A stretch of 23,390 nt of DNA from an archaeon (GTDB taxonomy: Archaea > Thermoproteota > Bathyarchaeia > TCS64). The stretch lies in contig JAHLLU010000006.1 in NCBI GenBank assembly GCA_020444005.1, positions 1 to 23,390 of the forward strand. The letters are read 5' to 3'. Positions 14,145-20,472 of the stretch are shown in pieces (the stretch's first letter is position 1; each line of letters begins with the position of its first letter). A program made the position numbers and the translations under genes. The notes beneath the pieces were generated by a model that was given only the letters and a program-made list of their open reading frames with translations, was not told where the DNA came from and did not search any database.

Positions 14145-15440
14145 TTACTCCTCGATCTCTAACACGACACCGGCGCCAATAGTGGTACCCATGTCACGCA
14201 GAGCGAAACGGCCTAGCTGTGGATAGTCCTTAAAGACCTCCATCGCGGTTGGCTGCAGTGGCACAAAGCGTACTGTTGCTGCCTCACCAGTCCTCAAGTA
14301 GGCTGGGTTCTCCTCTACTACCTGACCCGTCCTTGGGTCAAGCTTTGCTAATAGCTTGTCGAATCTGACCGCGATCTGTGCAGTGTGCAGGTGCAGTACT
14401 GGAGTGTATCCCTCACCAACCGCTGTTGGGTGGTTGATAATGAATATCCTTCCAACGAAAGCCTTTGCAACACGACATGGATTGTCAGGGTGGCTAACGA
14501 CTTCTCCACGTCTGAGTTTGTCCTTGGGGACGCCCTTGACGTTGAAGCCGATGTTGTCGCCTGGACCAGCCTTATCGATCTTTGTGTAGTGAGTCTCGAT
14601 GCTGTTGACCTTGCCCTTCTCGCCGCTTGGCATGAACACGACATCGTCGCCTGGCTTTAGCTCACCTGTCTCTACCTTACCGACTGGTGTAGTACCTACG
14701 CCCCTGATTGTATAGACTTCCTGTACAGGAATCCTCAGTGGCTTGTCGGTTGGCTTTGGAGGTAGCTGGAAGTCGTCCAGCGCCTCTATGAGGGTTGGGC
14801 CATTGTACCATGGCATGTTCTCGCTCTTGTTGACTAGGTTGTCGCCTGTCCAGCCGCTTGTTGGAACGAAGTGAATCTTGGATGGATCGTAGCCTACTTG
14901 TTTTAGTAGTCTACTGATTCCGTCCTTGACTTCCTCGTAACGTGTCTCGCTCCAGTCTACGCTGGCGTCGTCCATCTTGTTGATTGCGACGACCATCTGG
15001 TTGACACCAAGGGTCTTGGCTAGGAAGGCGTGCTCACGAGTCTGACCGCCTGGGTTTGTTCCCGCCTCGTACTCTCCACGTTTAGCGGAGATCATGAGGA
15101 TTGCTCCGTCTGCCTGGCTTGCACCAGTGACCATGTTCTTGACGAAGTCCCTGTGCCCAGGGCTGTCAATGATGGTGAAGACGTTTTTCCTTGTCTCTAG
15201 TTCGTAGAAAGCAAGGTCGATGGTTACGCCTCTTTCACGCTCTTCTTTGAGCCTGTCGAGTACCCATGCGTATTTGAAGGACTCTTTACCGAGTGCTTTT
15301 GCTTCTGCCTCGAAGTCCTTGAGCTGCTTCTCTGGAATTGCGCCTGCATCGTAGAATAGGTGTCCGACGCTTGTGGACTTGCCGTGGTCTACGTGGCCGA
15401 TGATGATTAGGTTAATATGAGGTTTATCCCTCTTGCTCAT
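14145..15440 (-). CDS. tuf: Translation elongation factor 1A (aEF-1A)
   Basis: This GTPase delivers aminoacyl-tRNA to the ribosomal A site. The 431 residues include the P-loop GHVDHGKS (15-22), the switch region ERERGVTIDLA, DSPGH (92-96) and NKMD (154-157), followed by the two beta-barrel domains ending in GTTIGAGVVLEI. Between the DSPGH and NKMD motifs the sequence GEYEAGTNPGG (122-132) is an 11-residue insertion before QTREH. Eukaryotes and crenarchaeal-type archaea carry this insertion; euryarchaea and bacteria have a four-residue version. The gene is divergent from S12 with a 174-base spacer containing both promoters. GGAG (complement of 15451-15454) precedes the ATG. It is followed by S10 in the same direction. 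Confidence 0.98.
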   Translation of the reverse strand: MSKRDKPHINLIIIGHVDHGKSTSVGHLFYDAGAIPEKQLKDFEAEAKALGKESFKYAWVLDRLKEERERGVTIDLAFYELETRKNVFTIIDSPGHRDFVKNMVTGASQADGAILMISAKRGEYEAGTNPGGQTREHAFLAKTLGVNQMVVAINKMDDASVDWSETRYEEVKDGISRLLKQVGYDPSKIHFVPTSGWTGDNLVNKSENMPWYNGPTLIEALDDFQLPPKPTDKPLRIPVQEVYTIRGVGTTPVGKVETGELKPGDDVVFMPSGEKGKVNSIETHYTKIDKAGPGDNIGFNVKGVPKDKLRRGEVVSHPDNPCRVAKAFVGRIFIINHPTAVGEGYTPVLHLHTAQIAVRFDKLLAKLDPRTGQVVEENPAYLRTGEAATVRFVPLQPTAMEVFKDYPQLGRFALRDMGTTIGAGVVLEIEE

Positions 15441-15476
15441 CTTTTGAATTCTCCTACACCATCAACCAATATGCAG

Positions 15477-15484
15477 AATAAAAA
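15477..15484 (-). promoter_or_regulatory. TATA-like box of EF-1A
   Basis: TTTTTATT on the complement lies about 40 bases upstream of the EF-1A ATG. It predicts a short leader of about 14 bases that retains the GGAG ribosome-binding element at 15451-15454. This is one of the few genes here with both a leader and a recognisable SD. Confidence 0.45.
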
Positions 15485-15575
15485 TGTTAAGGTAGGAGTA
15501 AATACTAGGCAGATTATATAAGAACAGAATAAACTCCATGTTTTATCCGGTAATAAACCCCAGAAATCAGTAACA

Positions 15576-15605
15576 TTTAATATAGTTGCATGTATCCGAA
15601 GGAGG
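15576..15605 (+). promoter_or_regulatory. TATA-like box and strong SD of S12
   Basis: TTTAATATA at 15576-15584 is the TATA candidate, and AAGGAGG with core GGAGG at 15601-15605 lies nine bases before the ATG at 15615. The SD is the strongest in the window. The spacing implies transcription start very close to the SD, or an additional upstream start. The AT-rich patch near 15516-15522 (TATATAA) is a second candidate giving a leader of about 70 bases. Confidence 0.4.
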
Positions 15606-15614
15606 GAGAATCAA

Positions 15615-16043
15615 ATGGCAAACGGATTATACGCTGCCCGTAGGAACCGCAACGTCAGGAAAAAGATGCGGTACAAGAGCAAAGACTACGTCCTACGGTT
15701 GAAGAGGAGAACAGAGAAAAAGGATCTCCTAGAAGGCGCACCCATGGGCAGGGGTATCGTACTACAGAAGGTCGGTATCGAGAGCAAGCAGCCCAACAGC
15801 GCCATCAGAAAATGTGTAAGGGTGCAGCTAATCAAGAACGGTAAACTAGCAACCGCGTTCCTACCCGGAGACGGCGCGCTAAACCACGTCGATGAGCACG
15901 ATGAGGTTACAATCGAGGGTATTCACGGACCACGAAGCAGGTCAATGGGTGACATCCCAGGCGTACGCTACAAGGTAAACGCTGTAAACGGTACACCTCT
16001 AAAGCTTCTAGTTCTGGGCAAAGTCCAGAAATCAATGAGATAA
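15615..16043 (+). CDS. rps12: Ribosomal protein S12 (uS12)
   Basis: S12 of the 30S subunit sits at the decoding centre and controls translational accuracy. The 142-residue protein is archaeal-like, with [20 protein letters not shown] (about residues 49-68), the loop around [15 protein letters not shown], and [20 protein letters not shown] near the C-terminus. It starts with [13 protein letters not shown] after a strong GGAGG. In most archaea S12 is directly followed by S7; here an MFS transporter gene on the other strand (16059-17258) separates them. A T7 run follows the stop, consistent with S12 being a single-gene transcript. Confidence 0.97.
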   Translation: MANGLYAARRNRNVRKKMRYKSKDYVLRLKRRTEKKDLLEGAPMGRGIVLQKVGIESKQPNSAIRKCVRVQLIKNGKLATAFLPGDGALNHVDEHDEVTIEGIHGPRSRSMGDIPGVRYKVNAVNGTPLKLLVLGKVQKSMR

Positions 16044-16053
16044 ATTATCTCAA

Positions 16054-16060
16054 TTTTTTT
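16054..16060 (+). terminator. T-run terminator after S12
   Basis: Seven consecutive T begin 11 bases after the S12 stop and run into the stop codon of the convergent MFS gene. A U-tract of this kind is enough for archaeal termination. Confidence 0.45.
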
Positions 16061-17258
16061 AGTGGGCGATAACCTCGCCTTTAACGCCACCAGTCTCTTT
16101 AATCATAAATACAAATGGCACTGTCACAAGCATCAACCCAGCTGCTAGGTAGAAGCATGGTTTTACACCATAATCAGTCATTACAGCCGCCATGATGATG
16201 GGGCCAATCAGTGAGCCTCCATCAAAGAAGGTTCTATAGGCTCCTATGGCTGCTCCTCGTTGTTCAGGTGAGACTGCTTCTGCTGATACAACTGGGCCCA
16301 CTATCCAGATTGCTCCTGATGTGAAGCCGATGATGGCGATTATCGCGGATATTGTTAGGAGCGTTGTGAATCCTGACATAACTATGATGAGTGTTGATGT
16401 CCCAATTAACCCAAAGAGAAGAACCGGTTTTCTGCCAACTCTGTCCGCGAAGGACCCCATTGTAAACATCGCGATTACGAAGCCGATTGAACGAGCACCC
16501 ATCATATAACCCACCTCAGAAAGGGTGAATCCAAGGGTCTCGTTAGCGTAGACACTAAGCACCGTATTGATGAGTCCGCTTGTCATGATGAACTCAGCTA
16601 AAGTCACAGCGGCGATAACCATCAAAGTCTTGTTCTTCAAAACCCCAAGCACATCACCTATTTTCAATGGCTGAGCGGTTGGTCCTTGTACTGTTTCTCG
16701 TCGAATATAGGGCGGCACAATGAACAGAGCAAATGCTATGGCGGATAATAGTAGGGCGGTCATGAATCCTCCTTGCCATCCTAGACTGTCTACTATTCTT
16801 CCACTGAATGTGGAGCCGATGATTTGTCCTATGAACTCGATGCCTTGGAATATCCCCATGGCTTGTCCCCTTTTACTGGCGTCAACAAGGTTTACGATGA
16901 ATGTCATTGAGACCGCGAAGAAAAAGGGTGCACCGAACCCGTTTATCGCCCTGATGATTACTAGAAATAGTGGATCACGCACGAATAGCATCAAGACGTT
17001 TCCGAGTACTGTGAGTATTAACCCAAATGCCATTGGCTTATAGTACCCGAACTTGCTGCTGATGTATCCACTTGGTATCTCCAAGACTACTCTGCTTATC
17101 CAGTAGCCTGAGACCGCCCATCCTATCATGACCCCTGTTGCGCCAATATCCTTGGCGTAGATGGATAGAATGGGATTCGTGAGCATGATGCTGAACATGG
17201 AAAGAAACGCTACGATACAAAGCAGATAATAGCTCTTAGGATAGTCTCTGAGCGACAT
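16059..17258 (-). CDS. MFS transporter lying between S12 and S7
   Basis: The 399-residue protein is a 12-helix MFS permease. The conserved loop motif is seen as GYISSKFGYYKP (residues 64-75) and again as GSFADRVGRKP (268-277 with the preceding Met267), one per six-helix half. A polar central segment (about 185-200) links the halves. It is probably an exporter of small molecules, but the substrate is not recognisable. It differs clearly from the paralogous pair at the left end of the window. Its position, on the opposite strand between two ribosomal protein genes that normally adjoin, suggests insertion or rearrangement. TTTAAA at 17286-17291 on the complement gives an almost leaderless promoter. 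Confidence 0.9.
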   Translation of the reverse strand: MSLRDYPKSYYLLCIVAFLSMFSIMLTNPILSIYAKDIGATGVMIGWAVSGYWISRVVLEIPSGYISSKFGYYKPMAFGLILTVLGNVLMLFVRDPLFLVIIRAINGFGAPFFFAVSMTFIVNLVDASKRGQAMGIFQGIEFIGQIIGSTFSGRIVDSLGWQGGFMTALLLSAIAFALFIVPPYIRRETVQGPTAQPLKIGDVLGVLKNKTLMVIAAVTLAEFIMTSGLINTVLSVYANETLGFTLSEVGYMMGARSIGFVIAMFTMGSFADRVGRKPVLLFGLIGTSTLIIVMSGFTTLLTISAIIAIIGFTSGAIWIVGPVVSAEAVSPEQRGAAIGAYRTFFDGGSLIGPIIMAAVMTDYGVKPCFYLAAGLMLVTVPFVFMIKETGGVKGEVIAH

Positions 17259-17285
17259 AATATCAGTACGGAGCGGGTTCTTTCC

Positions 17286-17291
17286 TTTAAA
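17286..17291 (-). promoter_or_regulatory. TATA-like box of the MFS gene at 16059-17258
   Basis: TTTAAA is centred about 30 bases upstream of the ATG at 17258, predicting a leader of a few bases at most. Confidence 0.4.
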
Positions 17292-17314
17292 TTAATCGAA
17301 AAAAGCGATAAGCC

Positions 17315-17322
17315 TTTTATTT
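17315..17322 (+). promoter_or_regulatory. TATA-like box of S7
   Basis: TTTTATTT at 17315-17322 predicts transcription start near 17345 and a leader of about 20 bases to ATG 17366. This argues against the longer frame that would begin at TTG 17321 inside the box. Confidence 0.4.
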
Positions 17323-17365
17323 GGGTACCCCTTTCAAAGTCACTGCACACTCAAGACGTGGTCAA

Positions 17366-17959
17366 ATGAGCGAAGACGAAGTACAAACAATAGAAGAAGG
17401 AATCAAGCTCTTCGGAGAATGGGGCTTTGAGGACATTGAAGTAAGAGACATTGGCCTCAAACGCTACATCAACCTTGACCCAATCTACCTACCCCACAGC
17501 GGAGGCAGGCATGAGGCACGTAAGTTCAGGAAGAGTAACCTGAACATCGTGGAGCGCCTCATCAATAACTTGATGAAGCCAGGGACAAGCGGCGGAGACA
17601 AGATCAGAATTACTAGCGCAGTAAAGACAGCATTCACAATTATCAACCTAAAGACTGGACGTAACCCCGTCGAGGTACTGGTTAGGGCAATCGAGAACAG
17701 CGCCCCCAACGAGGATACCACGAGGATCGGTTACGGTGGCGTTGTTTATCGTCTAGCCGTTGACTGCAGTCCACAGCGTAGAATCGACTTGGCTTTAAGA
17801 TACATTGTAACAGGTATCAAAGACCAGACTTTCAGCAACCGCAAGACTCTTGAGGAGATCGTAGCGGATCAGCTCATTGGCGCAGCTAATAATGATGGTA
17901 ACAACTTTGCTGTTCGCCGTAAGCAGGAAGTCGAGCGTATCGCTCTATCCAGCCGATAA
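17366..17959 (+). CDS. rps7: Ribosomal protein S7 (uS7)
   Basis: S7 nucleates assembly of the 30S head and contacts the E-site tRNA. With start at ATG 17366 the protein has 197 residues, normal for archaea. It contains INLDPIYLPHSGGRHEARKF, the helix NIVERLINNLM, and the S7 hallmark NPVEVLVRAIENSAPNEDTT (about residues 112-131), followed by GGVVYRLAVDCSPQRRIDLA. It ends in VERIALSSR as other archaeal S7 proteins do. It has its own promoter and a T-run downstream, so it is not cotranscribed with S12. The next gene in a standard str cluster, EF-1A or EF-2, is not downstream here. Confidence 0.97.
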   Translation: MSEDEVQTIEEGIKLFGEWGFEDIEVRDIGLKRYINLDPIYLPHSGGRHEARKFRKSNLNIVERLINNLMKPGTSGGDKIRITSAVKTAFTIINLKTGRNPVEVLVRAIENSAPNEDTTRIGYGGVVYRLAVDCSPQRRIDLALRYIVTGIKDQTFSNRKTLEEIVADQLIGAANNDGNNFAVRRKQEVERIALSSR

Positions 17960-17964
17960 AACTA

Positions 17965-17971
17965 TTTTTTT
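17965..17971 (+). terminator. T-run terminator after S7
   Basis: Seven consecutive T begin six bases after the S7 stop, followed by a further T4 run. It lies between S7 and the end of the convergent UbiA gene. Confidence 0.45.
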
Positions 17972-17978
17972 AATTATT

Positions 17979-18824
17979 TTATATTAGGCTTCCAGCCGCG
18001 AAGCCGATTAAACCTATTAGCATTAGGTAGAGTATTCTTTTCTTGACTGATCTGGCTGTTTCTCGGCTTGGGTCTGATACTATCTGATAGCTGCTATAGA
18101 TTAACCCGAGGTCTGTTATCAAGACGAATGGGATATACCAGAAGGAAACAAGTTTAAGATACACTGGGACCACGGAGGAAGCTACAGCAGCTAAAAAGAA
18201 CAATGTCGCTATATCTGCTGCACGTGTAGCGCCCTTTGAGACGGCTACGGTTCTTACTCCGGCCGCGCGGTCTCCCTGAATGTCTACTATGCCTTTTGTT
18301 ACTTCTCTGCCTGTGTTTGATAGGAAGGCTAAGAGGCTGAAGCTGAATGATGACCAAAGTTGATTCGACAGAATTCCGCCATAGATGAAAGGCAGAGCAA
18401 TACATGTGCTTACCATCAAGTTACCTATGAACCCTGTTTTCTTCCCCCACATACTGTATACCATCATCACTATCCACGCGAACACCGCGATAACAAACGC
18501 CTCTAAACTGATCATCCATGAGGCGTATAATCCGATGATGCTGAGTAGCATGGTGAATATTATGGCTGACTGAGGGCTTATTCTTCCACTTGGTATGGGT
18601 CTGTTAGGCTCGTTGATGAAATCGATATCTCGGTCATAGTAGTCGTTGATGGCCATGGAGGCTCCTGTGAGTGTGAACCCTGTTATGAATGAGTATAGGA
18701 GTAGTATCCAGTTGTTGAGAAGCTGTACGCCGCCTGTTATTGCTGCGCCTACGATGATGGCTATTCCCACCATGAAGCTGTTTACAGGACGCATTATCTC
18801 CAGATAATCCTTTGGGCTACCCAT
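17979..18824 (-). CDS. UbiA-family prenyltransferase, probable digeranylgeranylglyceryl phosphate synthase
   Basis: The 281-residue membrane protein has about eight or nine hydrophobic helices and the two aspartate-rich motifs of UbiA enzymes: NDYYDRDID at 60-68 and DIQGD at 181-185. NEPNRPIPSG (71-80) and GREVTKGIVDIQGD strongly resemble archaeal (S)-2,3-di-O-geranylgeranylglyceryl phosphate synthase. That enzyme adds the second geranylgeranyl chain in ether-lipid formation with Mg2+ at the membrane. The start is set at ATG 18824: TTTTAATT (18845-18852, complement) lies about 25 bases upstream, while the longer frame to 18926 overlaps the divergent DGQHR gene and adds residues that do not look like the family. 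The substrate could instead be a quinone precursor, but the archaeal context and motif wording favour the lipid enzyme. Confidence 0.85.
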   Translation of the reverse strand: MGSPKDYLEIMRPVNSFMVGIAIIVGAAITGGVQLLNNWILLLYSFITGFTLTGASMAINDYYDRDIDFINEPNRPIPSGRISPQSAIIFTMLLSIIGLYASWMISLEAFVIAVFAWIVMMVYSMWGKKTGFIGNLMVSTCIALPFIYGGILSNQLWSSFSFSLLAFLSNTGREVTKGIVDIQGDRAAGVRTVAVSKGATRAADIATLFFLAAVASSVVPVYLKLVSFWYIPFVLITDLGLIYSSYQIVSDPSRETARSVKKRILYLMLIGLIGFAAGSLI

Positions 18825-18844
18825 ACGATATGCAAGGGGTGCTG

Positions 18845-18852
18845 AATTAAAA
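18845..18852 (-). promoter_or_regulatory. TATA-like box of the UbiA-family gene
   Basis: TTTTAATT on the complement is about 25 bases upstream of ATG 18824, so the transcript is probably leaderless. It also decides the start against the longer frame, whose first codon lies upstream of this box. Confidence 0.5.
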
Positions 18853-18870
18853 CTGTATCCAATAGTTACT

Positions 18871-18906
18871 GTTATAGATAACTGAATATAACATGTTTCT
18901 GGGGGT
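18871..18906 (+). promoter_or_regulatory. TATA-like box and SD of the DGQHR-domain gene
   Basis: GTTATAGAT at 18871-18879 predicts a start near 18902, and GGGGGT at 18901-18906 lies four bases before the TTG start at 18911. The G-run supports a non-ATG start; the next in-frame ATG is 48 codons downstream, inside conserved-looking sequence. Confidence 0.4.
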
Positions 18907-18910
18907 TTAG

Positions 18911-20035
18911 TTGAAGCTAGACGCATTCAAGCTAACACAGTCAGGCAACAGAGGCGTGGCCGACATATACATTACAGTGTTCAGAGCGGGCGACCTAGTT
19001 TATAGATGTAAAATAGACCGTAGAACACCCTCGAATCCCGCTGGATACCAGAGGATGCCCAGTGAACGAAGACTCAGTATGATAAGAGGATCAGCCGTCA
19101 GGTACCTTGTGCGCGAACTAGGGTACTTCCCCACATCTATCCTGTTGAACGTTAGAGGCGATGTATCCTTCAGTGAGGAGAAATCTCAGAGCTGGTTCAG
19201 CTATGGGCTTCTGGATACAGAAGCAGATGATTTCTGGGTAATAGATGGACAGCACAGGATAGAGGCATTAAGAAGGGCGATAGCCCGAAACAGGGACTTT
19301 GAGGATTACCCTGTGATAGCTAGTATTCTTCGTCTACCAGACAAGTTTGATGAGATGCTGTTATTCTACATAGTCAACCGTCGCCAGAAAGGCGTTAAAA
19401 CAGACCTAGTCTACAGGCATCTTCAGCGGATGTTGATACGGAAAGGCGAGGAATGGCTACTGGACTTGGAGGGAAAACGGGGACTTACTCAGAGCTATGC
19501 TATTGAGATCGTTGACGTGCTTAACAAGGAGCCTGTGAGTCCGTGGTATGGGAGGATTAGGGAGGTGGGTGAACCCAAACAGATGGATCATATCATCAAT
19601 GATAGTGACATGATACAGTCAATAACCTTGATCCTCGGTGAACACTACTTCAAGAACATGCCCATCAAGGAGATCGCGTACCACTTGATAGACTACTGGA
19701 ACGCTCTCTACAATATTTACCCCGAGTGCTTCACAGACCCAAAAGGGTTCTCGCTTCTCCAACGCCCTGGGATGCCCGCTTTGAACCGGTTATTCATCGA
19801 CATCTATGGACTAGCGCTACAGGAGGGTGAGGTAACAGAGGAAACAATGTATAATCTCTTAAAGCGTCTAATTGTTGAGACTCCTAATCACCCTGTGCCT
19901 GAGTTCAGGTACCCTATTGAACCTGATTTCTGGGGGTTTAGCAGTGGACCTGTCTACGGGGTGACACCCACTCGTCAGAATATACAGGACTTGTATGATA
20001 ATCTTCAGGAAAAAATATGGTTAGCTGGAAGCTAA
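18911..20035 (+). CDS. DGQHR-domain protein, DndB-like
   Basis: The 374-residue protein contains DGQHR at residues 112-116 within FWVIDGQHRIEAL. This signature defines the DGQHR domain found in DndB, the regulator of DNA phosphorothioation, and in uncharacterised proteins often linked to mobile or defence loci. An upstream YQR segment (about 46-48) and a downstream YIVNRRQKGVKTDL (about 156-169) fit the same fold. In the DndB family the motif has been tied to nucleotide binding and hydrolysis. No DndA, C, D or E homologue and no nuclease gene is present in the window, so this is a stand-alone copy and a phosphorothioation role is only a possibility. It is probably cytoplasmic. The start is TTG with GGGGGT before it. 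It is divergent from UbiA and shares a CTAA stop overlap with the cyclophilin-like gene. Confidence 0.75.
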   Translation: MKLDAFKLTQSGNRGVADIYITVFRAGDLVYRCKIDRRTPSNPAGYQRMPSERRLSMIRGSAVRYLVRELGYFPTSILLNVRGDVSFSEEKSQSWFSYGLLDTEADDFWVIDGQHRIEALRRAIARNRDFEDYPVIASILRLPDKFDEMLLFYIVNRRQKGVKTDLVYRHLQRMLIRKGEEWLLDLEGKRGLTQSYAIEIVDVLNKEPVSPWYGRIREVGEPKQMDHIINDSDMIQSITLILGEHYFKNMPIKEIAYHLIDYWNALYNIYPECFTDPKGFSLLQRPGMPALNRLFIDIYGLALQEGEVTEETMYNLLKRLIVETPNHPVPEFRYPIEPDFWGFSSGPVYGVTPTRQNIQDLYDNLQEKIWLAGS

Positions 20036-20406
20036 GCCTTCTCTATTCTTACCTCTTCCCCGCTACGTACCTTCTTGAAAACAGATGGATCGCCGTCAAT
20101 ATTACCAAAGACATTGACTGGGCTAGCTGGTCTTATCTCGTCTCCTCGGCTCATAGGTGTACGTCCGAAGAAGATACAGAAAGCGTTTCCCGGTGGCCAA
20201 AACGCAATATCTCCTAGTTCTACTACTGGTTTGCTGTTTTCTTCCACGGCTTCCACTGGTACGGTGAAGTATATCTCGTCACCCCATGTGTTTGCTTGTC
20301 CTGTTATGGGTAGTGCCTGTGTGAATGCTTTTGCTGTTTCTGGGTTCTCTTCTGTGAGGGTGGCGGTGATTGTTCCTGTGCTTTTTGTGGTTATCTTGAT
20401 CTTCAT
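20032..20406 (-). CDS. Cyclophilin-like domain protein (TM1367-type)
   Basis: The 124-residue protein looks like the prokaryotic cyclophilin-like beta-barrel family typified by TM1367 (formerly DUF369). It has an N-terminal strand pair (KIKITTKSTGTITATL), FTQALPITGQANTWGDEIYF near residues 28-47, GDIAFWPPGNAFCIFFG near 65-81 and a final SPVNVFGNI segment. These small proteins share the fold of peptidyl-prolyl isomerases, but their activity is mostly undemonstrated. It is cytoplasmic with normal length. Its stop codon TAG overlaps the TAA of the convergent DGQHR gene in the four bases 20032-20035. It is divergent from the large FtsX-type permease, with CTTAAG (20432-20437) in the middle of the shared 66-base spacer. 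Confidence 0.75.
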   Translation of the reverse strand: MKIKITTKSTGTITATLTEENPETAKAFTQALPITGQANTWGDEIYFTVPVEAVEENSKPVVELGDIAFWPPGNAFCIFFGRTPMSRGDEIRPASPVNVFGNIDGDPSVFKKVRSGEEVRIEKA

Positions 20407-20472
20407 ATGTATTGGTTGAAAATTTCAATCACTTAAGGTTTTTACATAGGTTGTCGTATTGTATGCGATTGC

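Noticed and set aside
18825..18926. N-terminal extension of the UbiA-family protein
   Set aside because: It would start inside the divergent DGQHR gene and upstream of the TATA-like box. Conserved sequence begins after Met at 18824.
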